Counted from the first letter of the stretch, positions 15,453 through 25,447 are shown. The stretch: DNA of 64,000 nucleotides from Porphyromonadaceae bacterium W3.11 (GCA_030434245.1 JAUISX010000005.1:124001-188000), one strand, 5' to 3'. Numbers and translations are program-made. Notes: generated by a model from the letters alone, not told the origin.

Positions 15453-18400
15453 TTACCGAATTATTTTTACAATATTTCCAAGTCGATTAACCTCTAATTT
15501 CCAGCATAACTCTTTTATACTATTACCCATAGTGTTATTTTCAATAGCGTTATTAGTTAAAAACTCCACTCCGTTATAGATCGGAGATGCTACATTCAAT
15601 GGGATAAAAAAGCATCTATTGCCTGTAAATTTAACAACTTTATAAATCCTAGAAATATGCTCCTTGGTCAAATGATTCATATCTACAGAGTGGGGCTTCT
15701 CTAATTCGTCATCCGATGGGACATAAACCAAGTCATTTGGAGAAAGGGTGAAGAGTATTTGGCCCAATTCATTATTTACGGGAATAAGTGGGGTTTGTTT
15801 CATAGCTTCAGACCCTAGTGTGGCACGTTGCTTTTGGTGCTCCATAACTTCATTGAATGGAACAGTTTCATATCTGCGTTTCTCTTCGTCAGTATCCCAG
15901 TAAACTGCAAAGAAGAGGTTTGTGCCTTTCGCCGTCGTTACGTACTTTCTAGATTTTTTACTGTTCTTATCTTCAGATACAGGAAATTTAGTCCCTTCTT
16001 CATATAATCTTACTCTATAAATCGGTTGATGCTGCTTTCCTCCATTGAGTGTTACGATATTATTATTCAAGGCTTCAATGCCTTCGGTACTAAAAGCGTT
16101 TTTGAAATCTTCATTTCCCTTTTCATCTATGTAGTTCAGGATGTGATTGTTCAGGATTTTCTGAATGCCAGTATCCGTTATCTTTTCTATGTGTCCACGA
16201 TTGGTGATTTCTGAAAGAGGCTTGCGAATAGCAGTGGCATTTTTAGTCTCAACCTTTTCTAAGACCTTTATCTTTTCAATAACCTCATTATTAATTATGA
16301 TAGGGTGCTCTTTGAGGTAAGCTCTCATCTTTTTGGTATTTCCCTGAAATTTCTCATGTAATTCAAGTATTCTTTCTTTGATCTCTTGATCAATAATTTG
16401 ATTTGGTGTATTTAGACAAGAGTCCAGTGACTTTTCTATCTCCACAAACCGAATGATTTTCACCGCCCCATAGACCTTCTCTTTGTGTAATGGTTTGCGG
16501 ATAGCCCATCCATCACCTTTCGTTTGCTTGACCGTCACTTTCTTATAATTACCATCTTTGTGTGCTCTCCATTGCCAGGTTTTATTTGTTGTTTTATTGA
16601 TGACTCTCAGATCTTGTTTGAAGCTGATAATAGTTGTTTCTAAGGCATTTTTAGCCTCGACTGGGAAGTGTTGCCACGGTAATTGGAAGGTCTTGGTATA
16701 ATCTCCTTGATTGTTTCTAATTAATAGCTTTGCTCGTAAGTCATATTTGTCTTTTCCTGCATTAAGCGTATTCAGGTATTGTATATGTTCTCTTCTACAG
16801 CAAGCAATCGCAAGAGCATCCAAAGCATGGTGTCTATGATCAATACGCTTCTTATTAAATCCACTTTTTTCAATCTCATCAGGCACCTGAGTACGGAAAG
16901 CATTAATCTTAGAATCCCAATAACCGAAGTCAGAGGAGTGTGTCATTTCATTAAGCCTTTGGAAGCGTGGGGTGATGATTTCGTTCCATTTGTCATTTAG
17001 TCCCCAATCTTGCTTGAGTTTGGCTGTAATCGCGCCAGGCAAAGTGAGTAGTGACTTGGAGGTGGCTTCTCTTTCACCTTCTTCGCGAACGATATTACTG
17101 AGTAGTCCTTTAATGAATTTGCTGATGTATCTAGTGTCGTTCAACTGACGGTCAGAGAATCGCTCTGGAATATCCTCCATCAGTAGCAGCTCAAGTTTTT
17201 TCCGATTGTTTTTAAAGTAACGATTGCAATGCTTTTCATACTCATTAAGATTTAGAATAGGTACAGATCCTCTGCCGTTACTAAGTTGTACTTTAGAATT
17301 ACCCATCTTCTTTATAAACTCGGCTGCGGTCTGATTTCCTTTGTATGGGCTTGGGTTGATCTCACTTTCACAAATCACCTTATTTACCATCGAATCGTCA
17401 AAGAAACGTGATTGTGGAATGATGTGTTCTATTTGATAATCTTCGGAGAATAGTCTGCTTAGTGGTATGACCTGACCAGTATAGGGTGAGACATATCCCT
17501 GCTCTAGCCAGAGTCTGTATCGACGAATATCACTTTTGCTCGGCTCTCTGTTCCTTCGTATTTTCTTGACCTCTTCTTCACTCAATTTCTCATACGAGCT
17601 GTTTGGGTTTTGAAGAATACCCTCTTCGTATAACTTTAGGAGCTCTTGGTGGCTAGGAGAGTAAGGACGAATTTCTTGATCAGAGTATTCTTCTTGTAAG
17701 TCTCTCAGTAATTCCTTAATTCGTAAATTTGTTTGAGCATTTTCCTTATTTCTATCATTTATTGCTTTGCGTTTATCTGCGGAGTTTTTCATGTCCCTAC
17801 CTATCTCTACATGAATTTCATCAAAGAAATTTTCCGCTCCGTTACCGTAGTGTTGCCAGATGTCCCTAACTGTTCGTAGTGTCTCTGTAACGACTTGCTC
17901 TACGATGGGGTTACGCAATGAGTGTTGCTTGAATTCAGTTAGATAATTGTCAATATCCATTGGTGTACGCCAGCGAGTGATTTCGCTTACTTCAGAGTGA
18001 CGCTGATAAACGGCGTAGCATGCTTGGTACGTGTTTAATCCTGATAGGGGATTTTTGTCTCTGAATGGGATAAAACTACGAATTAGCTGCTTGGGTATTG
18101 CATCGTCAGCCACGTTGGAGATAGCTTTGGATAGTGTGGTATTTTCTATAGTCATGGATTGGGTGAGTGGAAGGGCATTAATGCGCTCCATAATATCCTC
18201 AACGTTCCGAATGGCATCACTTAGGATATCATTATAATTCCAATATCTTCCTATACGCATGAGTGGGAGTAGTTTCTTTATGGCTTTTTCGGAGTAGGAA
18301 GCATACTCTGCAGGATAAGGAGGATGATTTTTGAAGCTTTCAACGAAACTGACTGTGTCAATATCATTCTTGATAGCAAATGTTTGTAGTGCCTTTATGT

Positions 18401-20090
18401 ATTGCACCTTGTCCCTTACGGAATATATAATGTGCCATAGGTTCATTTGGAATGAGAATGTTAGATCTTTATTAAGATCAAAGCCAGGAATGCCTTTTAG
18501 CCGACTTATGAATTGTGCTTTAGTCTCATTCATAGGATAGGGCAAATCTTCTGGGAAATTCCACCTATACCTCTCTTCATCAGACCTATTTATGACTTTA
18601 TTTTTAGTAAAGTACTTAATGAATTGTTTTTGATTGATAGCTTTCCGATCCATCAAAAAGTCGAATAGATCACACCAATCCTCCTCTGTTTTTAAGAATT
18701 TGTTTGTGACATCTAGATCTGTGACAGTTTGCTTTTCGTATATCTTAAGATTTCGAAGGAATTGCCACATGCGAAACTCAATGAATAGAGGGTGGGAGCG
18801 AGGAACCGCCTTTAGTGGTGCCTTTCGTTGGACCAATTCTCCCGTTTCTTTGTCTCGTGTATGGTAAATCTTGTATTCATATTGGCAATTAGAGATGGAG
18901 GACTTTTTACTTTTAAGTGGGCGTTGGTAAAAGATGATATCTTCGATAAATAAGTAGTCAAAGCCACGATCCTTGATATTTGATCGATGAGCTTCATTTT
19001 TAGCGTAAAGCTCTTCTATGCATGCATTGTAAAGTGCTCTATCATTTAGCTCTTTATGTAGATCTATTTGTTTTTTGAGTATGGCTTGAAGTTCTTTTTT
19101 GTAGTATTTCCTTTCAATTGTTCTGATTAGTTTTCCATGTATTTTTTGTTTTGGATTTTTGAGAAGGGTTTCATAGATGTATTCGCCAACATGCTTATCA
19201 GAGTTCTCAATTTCCTTCTCTGTTTTCTCCTTAATTGCAATCCAATCTTTTTCTGAGTCAACGACTTTGAATGTCCGTTTTATAGAGCCGTCTTTTAGTG
19301 TAGTGGAGGTGACGATAAACTCTTTAATCTTATCAATCCAGTCTTCTGGTTTTGTTATTTGTTTGTGATATTTCCAACCATTTTCAAAGTATACATCATA
19401 TAGGATGGCTCCACTTTTTTTTATTACTTCACCAGAATCTACGACCCTAGCTACCTTAAGTACTTCATAAGTTTCATTTTTATTATTATCTGTTTCATCC
19501 TCTTTACCCCTTAGTTGATAGTAGCCTCTCTTTTGATTAAAGTTGAGTAGAATCCATGCTAATTCTTCTTTGGTCACCTTATCATGTAGTGCCTTCTTTC
19601 GTAGATAGTATATGGTCCAATCATAGGGAATCCTTATCTTTCCGTTCTTAATTAAAGCTGGTTGAGCCTTTCTGAACTCATTAGCCAGCTCTTGGAATGA
19701 ATCCATGAATATGAATTCATAGTTACCATTTGAAGAGGGTCGGTAGTTTATTTTTGTCTCTATCTTAAATTGCCCAAGATTCTTTTCAAAATCAATATTT
19801 TCTTCATAATGGGAAGGCAGAAATCCTAAAATATGTAATACTCGATGTAGTCGTTCGCGGCGGAGATTATCTCTCTGATATAATCTTCGAATTCCTCTAT
19901 ATTTGGTGCGATCAGCAGTCTGAGGGATAGATTGTCCCTCTCCAAATTTACTTATTACATCTTGTGCCATGGGGATAACCCGTGTGCTTAACCCAGATAT
20001 TTTTCCTTCTTTGGTCTCAAAGTCATGCTCAATTAAAGCCCATCCGATGCTATTAGTGCCCAAGTCAAGTCCTAAAATGTTCTTTTTCAT
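15453..20090 (-). CDS. cas9: Cas9 endonuclease, type II-C, unusually long (1545 aa)
   Basis: This RNA-guided nuclease cuts DNA matched by crRNA:tracrRNA. RuvC-I is at the N-terminus (LGLDLGTNSIGWAL, Asp9), followed by the Arg-rich bridge helix at about residues 61-83. RuvC-II is IHVEIGRDMK (Glu762), HNH is IEHIIPQSRFF (His889) with Asn912, and RuvC-III is HRHHALDALA (His1088, Asp1091). All catalytic residues are present, so it should be active. About 450 residues follow RuvC-III and would form the wedge and PAM-interacting region; this is longer than in compact II-C enzymes such as Neisseria Cas9. It heads the cas9-cas1-cas2 operon. Confidence 0.98.
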   Translation of the reverse strand: MKKNILGLDLGTNSIGWALIEHDFETKEGKISGLSTRVIPMAQDVISKFGEGQSIPQTADRTKYRGIRRLYQRDNLRRERLHRVLHILGFLPSHYEENIDFEKNLGQFKIETKINYRPSSNGNYEFIFMDSFQELANEFRKAQPALIKNGKIRIPYDWTIYYLRKKALHDKVTKEELAWILLNFNQKRGYYQLRGKEDETDNNKNETYEVLKVARVVDSGEVIKKSGAILYDVYFENGWKYHKQITKPEDWIDKIKEFIVTSTTLKDGSIKRTFKVVDSEKDWIAIKEKTEKEIENSDKHVGEYIYETLLKNPKQKIHGKLIRTIERKYYKKELQAILKKQIDLHKELNDRALYNACIEELYAKNEAHRSNIKDRGFDYLFIEDIIFYQRPLKSKKSSISNCQYEYKIYHTRDKETGELVQRKAPLKAVPRSHPLFIEFRMWQFLRNLKIYEKQTVTDLDVTNKFLKTEEDWCDLFDFLMDRKAINQKQFIKYFTKNKVINRSDEERYRWNFPEDLPYPMNETKAQFISRLKGIPGFDLNKDLTFSFQMNLWHIIYSVRDKVQYIKALQTFAIKNDIDTVSFVESFKNHPPYPAEYASYSEKAIKKLLPLMRIGRYWNYNDILSDAIRNVEDIMERINALPLTQSMTIENTTLSKAISNVADDAIPKQLIRSFIPFRDKNPLSGLNTYQACYAVYQRHSEVSEITRWRTPMDIDNYLTEFKQHSLRNPIVEQVVTETLRTVRDIWQHYGNGAENFFDEIHVEIGRDMKNSADKRKAINDRNKENAQTNLRIKELLRDLQEEYSDQEIRPYSPSHQELLKLYEEGILQNPNSSYEKLSEEEVKKIRRNREPSKSDIRRYRLWLEQGYVSPYTGQVIPLSRLFSEDYQIEHIIPQSRFFDDSMVNKVICESEINPSPYKGNQTAAEFIKKMGNSKVQLSNGRGSVPILNLNEYEKHCNRYFKNNRKKLELLLMEDIPERFSDRQLNDTRYISKFIKGLLSNIVREEGEREATSKSLLTLPGAITAKLKQDWGLNDKWNEIITPRFQRLNEMTHSSDFGYWDSKINAFRTQVPDEIEKSGFNKKRIDHRHHALDALAIACCRREHIQYLNTLNAGKDKYDLRAKLLIRNNQGDYTKTFQLPWQHFPVEAKNALETTIISFKQDLRVINKTTNKTWQWRAHKDGNYKKVTVKQTKGDGWAIRKPLHKEKVYGAVKIIRFVEIEKSLDSCLNTPNQIIDQEIKERILELHEKFQGNTKKMRAYLKEHPIIINNEVIEKIKVLEKVETKNATAIRKPLSEITNRGHIEKITDTGIQKILNNHILNYIDEKGNEDFKNAFSTEGIEALNNNIVTLNGGKQHQPIYRVRLYEEGTKFPVSEDKNSKKSRKYVTTAKGTNLFFAVYWDTDEEKRRYETVPFNEVMEHQKQRATLGSEAMKQTPLIPVNNELGQILFTLSPNDLVYVPSDDELEKPHSVDMNHLTKEHISRIYKVVKFTGNRCFFIPLNVASPIYNGVEFLTNNAIENNTMGNSIKELCWKLEVNRLGNIVKIIR

Positions 20091-20132
20091 AATAATGCTA
20101 GTATGAAGTATTTAATAATATTTTAAGTTTTC

Positions 20133-20164
20133 TTTGTTGTATCAAATATAATTATTATGTTTGT
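20133..20164 (+). promoter_or_regulatory. Promoter for tracrRNA
   Basis: TTTG at 20133-20136 is followed after 19 nt by TATGTTTTG at 20156-20164, one base longer than the TAnnTTTG consensus. The predicted start, about 6 nt later, coincides with the beginning of the anti-repeat. Confidence 0.5.
20143..20150 (-). promoter_or_regulatory. -7 box for the cas operon
   Basis: On the minus strand these bases read TATATTTG, a -7 consensus 53 nt upstream of the cas9 start. It lies inside the tracrRNA promoter region, so the two divergent promoters overlap and may compete. The -33 region is only TTTC. Confidence 0.45.
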
Positions 20165-20168
20165 GCTT

Positions 20169-20243
20169 GAAAGCAATTCACAATAAGGATTATTCCGTTG
20201 TGAAAACATTTAGTGCCTCGCCTATCTGCGGGGCTTTTTTTTG
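20169..20243 (+). ncRNA. tracrRNA
   Basis: TGAAAGCAATTCACAA (20169-20184) is the exact reverse complement of repeat positions 2-17. It is followed by TAAGGATTATTCCG, whose GGA/TCC mini-stem is the typical nexus of II-C tracrRNAs, then a GTGAAAACATTTAG linker. A terminator closes it: GCCTCGC paired with GCGGGGC (20216-20235) and eight T residues. It is divergent from cas9, within 80 bp of its start. The final RNA would be about 70 nt. Confidence 0.93.
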
Positions 20244-20632
20244 CTATATCTAGATTTTATATATTTAATCTAATTCTTGTTGTGGTGCTGTTTTGCCTAA
20301 TCCTTAAAAATCTGTAATATGCGCTGCCCTATGTTGTTTGTATTTTAAAGGATGATTAAAGATAGGCAATTATAATGTGTAAATCAATAAAATGTCATGC
20401 TCTTTTTGTTGATTTCTTTTGTGTGTTCATGTAAAAGTATCTAGTCTGTATGATTTACACTTTATTTTAGCAGAATTAATTTAACTATGGAAATAACCAT
20501 GTTATTATGATGTAGGGCGTTGATTAGAATTTTTTATCTTTTCAAGTGCTGCGGAGTTGATGATTTCAATAAGTACCCTTGACTAAAAATGATTAGATTT
20601 GCATATATATAAACAAATTCAATAGTAGGTTA
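20244..20632. other. Gene-free region between tracrRNA and tsaD
   Basis: No gene is supported. GTGTAAATCA at 20377-20386 and its inverse TGATTTACAC at 20451-20460 flank 64 bp. A TAGATTTG at 20594-20601 could be the -7 box of tsaD, though no -33 element fits well. Confidence 0.5.
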
Positions 20633-21673
20633 ATGAGTAAAATAAATATAGATCAAGGACTTTATATCTTGGGTATAGAGTCCTCTTGTGACGATACCTC
20701 TGCAGCGGTTATTCATGGTGATGTATTGCTCTCTAATGTGATAGCAAGCCAAAAAGTCCATGAGGAATATGGCGGTGTGGTGCCAGAGCTTGCAAGTAGA
20801 GATCATTTGAAGAATATTATGCCAGTGGTCCATACCGCGTTGAAGAGAGCATCAATAGAGCTTAAGGATATTGATGCGATAGCCTACACACGTGGTCCAG
20901 GTCTTTTGGGATCACTTCTGGTGGGAAATTCATTTACAAAGGGGTTGGTCGAGGGGCTTGGCATTCCACATGTGGATGTGAACCACCTACAGGCACACGT
21001 CTTAGCTCACTTTATTCAGAGTGGGGAGGAAAGAGTCGAGACTCCAGAATTCCCATTCCTTTGTCTGCTTGTTTCGGGTGGTAACTCACAGATTATACTT
21101 GTCAAGAGTCCTCTGGATATGGAGATCATCGGGAAGACTATTGACGATGCTGCTGGAGAGGCATTTGACAAGTGTGCTAAGGTGATTGGGCTCGGATATC
21201 CAGGTGGCCCGATTGTTAATAAGTTAGGTAATATCGGAGATCCAAATGCTTTTAGATTTGCTAGGCCAAATATTGCGGGGTATGATTATAGCTTTAGTGG
21301 ATTGAAGACGTCCTTCCTCTATACGCTTCGGGATGAACTAGAAAAAGATAAAGACTTTATTGAGAAAAATAAGGAGGATTTATGTGCTTCATTGCAGCAC
21401 ACAATTGTGGAGATTTTGATGAATAAGTTGGAAAAGGCTGCCGATGATTTAGATATAAAGCAAGTCGCTGTGGCTGGAGGTGTTTCAGCTAATTCTGCAC
21501 TCCGAGATGCCTTTATCGAATATGGTAAGCGAACCGGACGAGATGTCTTTATACCACCTTTTGCATACACTACTGATAATGCTGCTATGGTAGCGATTGC
21601 TGGAGCTTATCGGTTTGCGGCTGGTTATAGAAGTGCCTTGTCTGATGCACCATACTCACGAGTGATTATCTGA
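20633..21673 (+). CDS. tsaD: tRNA threonylcarbamoyladenosine transferase TsaD
   Basis: This 346-residue cytoplasmic enzyme transfers the threonylcarbamoyl group to A37 of ANN-decoding tRNAs together with TsaB and TsaE. Signatures include ILGIESSCDDTSAAVI at residues 12-27, VVPELASRDHLKNI, metal-binding His residues in VDVNHLQAHVLAHF, LVSGGNSQIILV and the ASKH-fold VAVAGGVSANSALRDAF. Length is typical. It opens a run of five same-strand genes; its stop overlaps the start of the next gene. Confidence 0.97.
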   Translation: MSKINIDQGLYILGIESSCDDTSAAVIHGDVLLSNVIASQKVHEEYGGVVPELASRDHLKNIMPVVHTALKRASIELKDIDAIAYTRGPGLLGSLLVGNSFTKGLVEGLGIPHVDVNHLQAHVLAHFIQSGEERVETPEFPFLCLLVSGGNSQIILVKSPLDMEIIGKTIDDAAGEAFDKCAKVIGLGYPGGPIVNKLGNIGDPNAFRFARPNIAGYDYSFSGLKTSFLYTLRDELEKDKDFIEKNKEDLCASLQHTIVEILMNKLEKAADDLDIKQVAVAGGVSANSALRDAFIEYGKRTGRDVFIPPFAYTTDNAAMVAIAGAYRFAAGYRSALSDAPYSRVII

Positions 21674-22152
21674 TGAGTATGGAGTATGTTTCAGAGATAG
21701 CGGATATTCTTATTAATGGAGGTCGAAGCATTTCGGTAGCTGAGAGCTGTACTGGAGGACTGCTTTCAGCTGCCTTGACCTCCAAGAGTGGTGCTTCTCA
21801 GTGGATGAAAGCAGGTATTACTGCATACACTGAGGAGTGCAAACGTGGGCTATTAGGATTGACGGATAAGGAGTTGGGTCGTGGATTGGTGACCGAGGCT
21901 TGTGCTAAAGGTATGGTCATGAGTATCGCTCAACTCACAGGTAGCGATTATGCTATATCCACAACGGGTGTCTGTGATGCCTCTTCTGAGGGGTTTAACC
22001 CGTGTACTGTATGGATTGGCATCAAGACACCCTATGCTATTGAAGCCTTTTTGATCAGAGCTGAGGATAGAGGGCGAGTAAAAAATATGTCGTATGCGGT
22101 AGAGAAAGCATTAGAATTAATGCTGAATATGATGAGAAAGGAAGGTTTATGA
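21673..22152 (+). CDS. pncC: CinA C-terminal-type NMN amidohydrolase
   Basis: A 159-residue stand-alone CinA C-terminal domain (PncC type), which deamidates nicotinamide mononucleotide in NAD recycling. The signature SISVAESCTGGLLSAALTSKSGAS is near the N-terminus, followed by KAGITAYTEECKRGLLG and the STTGVCD segment, where most members have TGIAGP. That change lies near the active site, so the exact activity is less sure. The gene overlaps tsaD at one end and recQ at the other. Confidence 0.85.
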   Translation: MSMEYVSEIADILINGGRSISVAESCTGGLLSAALTSKSGASQWMKAGITAYTEECKRGLLGLTDKELGRGLVTEACAKGMVMSIAQLTGSDYAISTTGVCDASSEGFNPCTVWIGIKTPYAIEAFLIRAEDRGRVKNMSYAVEKALELMLNMMRKEGL

Positions 22153-23687
22153 ATTTGGATCAGGTACTAGAACAATTCTTTGGTCATAGTACTTTTAGAC
22201 CACTTCAGCGTGAAGCCATTGAGGGTGTTTTATCAGGGAAAGATCAATTAGTCGTTTTGCCTACAGGAGGTGGTAAGTCCCTCTGCTATCAATTGCCAGC
22301 TATGCTCTTAGATGGCTGTGCCTTGGTGATCTCACCTCTTATTGCACTGATGAAAGATCAGATTCTATCCCTTCAAGCACAAGGAATATTAGCCGCTACC
22401 ATCAATAGTAGTGTTACAAATGAGTATCGAAAACACGTTCTTCAGAGTTTGCATACAGGACGGATTAAACTACTCTATATCAGTCCGGAGACGTTACTAT
22501 CTCCCTTCGGAGGTGAGATGCTCAGACGTACCAATGTCTCTATGATCGCGATAGATGAGGCACACTGTATAAGTCAGTGGGGTCACGACTTCCGCCCAGA
22601 ATATTCACAATTAGGAGTCCTGAAAGAACGGTATCCTGATCTGCCGATTATAGCCCTTACCGCTACTGCTGATGAATCTACACGAAAAGATATTATCGCT
22701 AAGCTTCAGCTTAAAGATCCTGTACAATTGATAGGAGACTTTGACCGTCCTAATATATACTTAGAAGTTAGAAGGGGGCTTAAGAAAAAAGATAAGCTAC
22801 GTGAGATAGCTGATTATATCGAGCAGCAAGGGGATAATTCAGCAGGGATTATTTATTGTACCAAGCGTGATGATACTGAAGCAGTTGCACGCTATCTTAA
22901 TGATCAGGATATAAAAGCTCTCAGTTATCACGCACTCATGAGTGCAGGGGATAGAGAGATCGTCCATCGCTTATTTTTAGGAGGGCAGATACAGGTGGTC
23001 TGTGCTACGGTCGCTTTTGGTATGGGGATCGATAAGCCCGATGTTAGGTGGGTCATCCACTACAATATGCCCAAAAATATCGAAAGCTATTATCAAGAGA
23101 TCGGTAGGGCTGGGCGTGACGGTAAGCCTGCTACAGCGATACTTTATTATAGTTATGCCGATATCTTTGTCTTACAGAAATTGATTCAGAATAGTGGCAT
23201 GCTGGCGGTCTCTACGTCTAAGATGGATTACATGAAGCGATATTGCGAAGGGAATGTATGTCGTCGTCGAGTCTTGCTTAGCTATTTTGGTACCGAGGTT
23301 GATTCGGACTGCAATGATTGTGATGTATGTTTGATGCCAAAGCCTAAGGCCTTTGATGGTACTACTATAGCCCAAAAAGCGATGAGTGCGGTTGCACGTT
23401 CCGGAGAGTCCATCAATATTGATATGTGTATAGACATTCTGAGAGGTTCACGTCAGAGGTTATTGCTAGCAGCAGGCTATCAATTTATGCCTACGTACGG
23501 TATAGGCAGAGATGTTTCAGCTATCGAATGGCGAGAATATCTTTATCAAATGGTCATGAAAGGATTGATGAGCATAGATTATTCGATGGGCGGAAATCTT
23601 CAAATCACCCGTTTTGGTAGAGATGTTTTATTCGGGAGGGAAAAGTTTGAGCTATTTCCAGTACGTTTTTACCAGAAAAAAGCTTAA
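22149..23687 (+). CDS. recQ: RecQ-family DNA helicase (short form, no HRDC)
   Basis: A 512-residue 3'-5' helicase acting in recombination and repair. Helicase motifs: Walker A LPTGGGKSLCYQLPA near residue 40, DEAH box AIDEAHCISQWGHDFRPEYSQ, motif III LTATAD, and ATVAFGMGIDKPDVRWVIHYNMP with the arginine-finger region YYQEIGRAGRDG. A four-Cys zinc site follows (CEGNVCRRR...CNDCDVC), then a winged-helix RQC-like end. There is no HRDC domain. It starts 4 bp inside pncC and is followed 21 bp later by recJ, a known functional partner of RecQ. Confidence 0.95.
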   Translation: MNLDQVLEQFFGHSTFRPLQREAIEGVLSGKDQLVVLPTGGGKSLCYQLPAMLLDGCALVISPLIALMKDQILSLQAQGILAATINSSVTNEYRKHVLQSLHTGRIKLLYISPETLLSPFGGEMLRRTNVSMIAIDEAHCISQWGHDFRPEYSQLGVLKERYPDLPIIALTATADESTRKDIIAKLQLKDPVQLIGDFDRPNIYLEVRRGLKKKDKLREIADYIEQQGDNSAGIIYCTKRDDTEAVARYLNDQDIKALSYHALMSAGDREIVHRLFLGGQIQVVCATVAFGMGIDKPDVRWVIHYNMPKNIESYYQEIGRAGRDGKPATAILYYSYADIFVLQKLIQNSGMLAVSTSKMDYMKRYCEGNVCRRRVLLSYFGTEVDSDCNDCDVCLMPKPKAFDGTTIAQKAMSAVARSGESINIDMCIDILRGSRQRLLLAAGYQFMPTYGIGRDVSAIEWREYLYQMVMKGLMSIDYSMGGNLQITRFGRDVLFGREKFELFPVRFYQKKA

Positions 23688-23708
23688 GTTTGTAGAAAGT
23701 AAAAAATC

Positions 23709-25430
23709 ATGAGTCATATTTGGAGTCATAATGAACTTTCCGAAGAAGAGAAAGAAATGTCGCGAAAGCTTGCCGAACAAGGAAAGCTTTTGCCTAAGAT
23801 CGCTGATATTATTGTCAAGCGAAATATTGATTCTAAAGAAGATCTCGAAACCTATCTACATCCTAGTCTAGATGATCTGCATAATCCGTTTCTTATGACG
23901 GATATGGACAAGGCTGTTAATCGTCTTAACCGAGCTATTGGTAATAAGGAGAAAATACTGGTCTATGGTGACTATGATGTTGATGGCATTACAGCCGTTA
24001 CACTAGTCTATAAGTATTTTCGCTTAATCACTACAGCCATAGACTATTATATCCCTGACCGTTATGAGGAGGGGAGTGGTATTTCTAAGAAAGCTATTGA
24101 ATTTGCTCGAGAGAACGGATTCACGATTATTATCGCGTTGGATTGCGGTATCAAGGCTAATGATATGGTAGATTATGCGACTACTCTAGGGATAGACTTT
24201 ATTATCTGTGACCACCATATGCCTGATGAGTATCTGCCAAATACGGTTGCTAATCTCAATCCCAAATTACCAGATACGAAGTACCCATTTCCCGAATTAA
24301 GTGGTTGTGGGGTAGGGTTTAAGTTGATTCAGGCCTTCACTATTAGTAATAATAGCGATCCCCGTGTTTGTTATAATCTCCTAGATTTGGTAGCTGTGAG
24401 TATCGCCGCTGACTTAGTTCCGTTGTACGGAGAGAATAGGATCTTAGCTCACCATGGATTAAAAAAACTCAATCGACGTCCGATGCTGGGGCTAAAAAGC
24501 ATTATCAATGTCAGTGGGTTGAGGAGCAAAGTCCTAGACATGACGGATATTATCTTCAAGATAGGCCCTCGTATCAATGCTTCTGGACGTATGCAAAGTG
24601 GTAGGGAGTCAGTTGATTTGTTACTCTCAAGAGACTTCCAAGAGGCTAAAGCGATCAGTCATCATATAGATGAGTATAATAATCAGCGAAGAGAGATAGA
24701 CCACTCTATCACACAAGAGGCTAATGAAATTGTGGAGGGCTTTACTGATATGCTGGACCGAAAACTCATAGTCGTATATGATCCATCCTGGCATAATGGT
24801 GTGATAGGTATAGTAGCCTCTCGTCTAGCAGAGCAATATAATAGGCCTGCAATCGTTATGACCGATACTATGGATAATCTGATTAATGGTTCGGCACGTA
24901 GTGTAGAAGGGTATGATATTCATGCACTCTTAGAGAAAGCTAAAGATCTGCTAGAGAATTTTGGTGGACATACTCTGGCGGCAGGATTTACTATACATAA
25001 GAAGAATCTTCATCACTTTATCCAGTTGGCTAATCGAACAGCTGATGAAGATCTTACGATGGAAGACTTGCAGCCTAAGCATAAGATCGATTCTGTATTA
25101 GAGCTTTCTGAAATAACCCCTACCTTGAGAAGGCAGATTCGTAAGCTAGCTCCCTTTGGCCCTGGAAATGAAAAGCCTACATTTTGTTCTAAAGGAGTCA
25201 TCTGTGTCACTCCACCCCGACTTATGGGATACAAAAAGTCACATCTTCGGATGATGATTTCACTTCCTGGTGAATTGCCTATATACCAAGCTGTTGCTTA
25301 TAATCAAGCTGAATACCTAGCAGATCTGACCGCTGGTAATGAGTTTGATATCTTATATACGATAGAGGAGTTCAATAAGCAAGGTAAGATGGAAGTTTCC
25401 CTTAATATCATTGATATTCATATCCACTAG
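23709..25430 (+). CDS. recJ: Single-strand-specific 5'-3' exonuclease RecJ
   Basis: A 573-residue DHH-family nuclease that degrades single-stranded DNA in RecF-pathway recombination, excision repair and restart. Metal-binding motifs are visible: YGDYDVDGITA (near residue 82), IIALDCG, and the DHH motif ICDHHMPD. The DHHA1 part is near the C-terminal half (GINASGRM, NGSARSVEGYDIHALL, GGHTLAAGFT), and an OB-fold end follows. Length is normal. It sits between two recQ genes, 21 bp and 17 bp away, all in one direction. Confidence 0.97.
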   Translation: MSHIWSHNELSEEEKEMSRKLAEQGKLLPKIADIIVKRNIDSKEDLETYLHPSLDDLHNPFLMTDMDKAVNRLNRAIGNKEKILVYGDYDVDGITAVTLVYKYFRLITTAIDYYIPDRYEEGSGISKKAIEFARENGFTIIIALDCGIKANDMVDYATTLGIDFIICDHHMPDEYLPNTVANLNPKLPDTKYPFPELSGCGVGFKLIQAFTISNNSDPRVCYNLLDLVAVSIAADLVPLYGENRILAHHGLKKLNRRPMLGLKSIINVSGLRSKVLDMTDIIFKIGPRINASGRMQSGRESVDLLLSRDFQEAKAISHHIDEYNNQRREIDHSITQEANEIVEGFTDMLDRKLIVVYDPSWHNGVIGIVASRLAEQYNRPAIVMTDTMDNLINGSARSVEGYDIHALLEKAKDLLENFGGHTLAAGFTIHKKNLHHFIQLANRTADEDLTMEDLQPKHKIDSVLELSEITPTLRRQIRKLAPFGPGNEKPTFCSKGVICVTPPRLMGYKKSHLRMMISLPGELPIYQAVAYNQAEYLADLTAGNEFDILYTIEEFNKQGKMEVSLNIIDIHIH

Positions 25431-25447
25431 ATTCCTCAAGTTGTATT

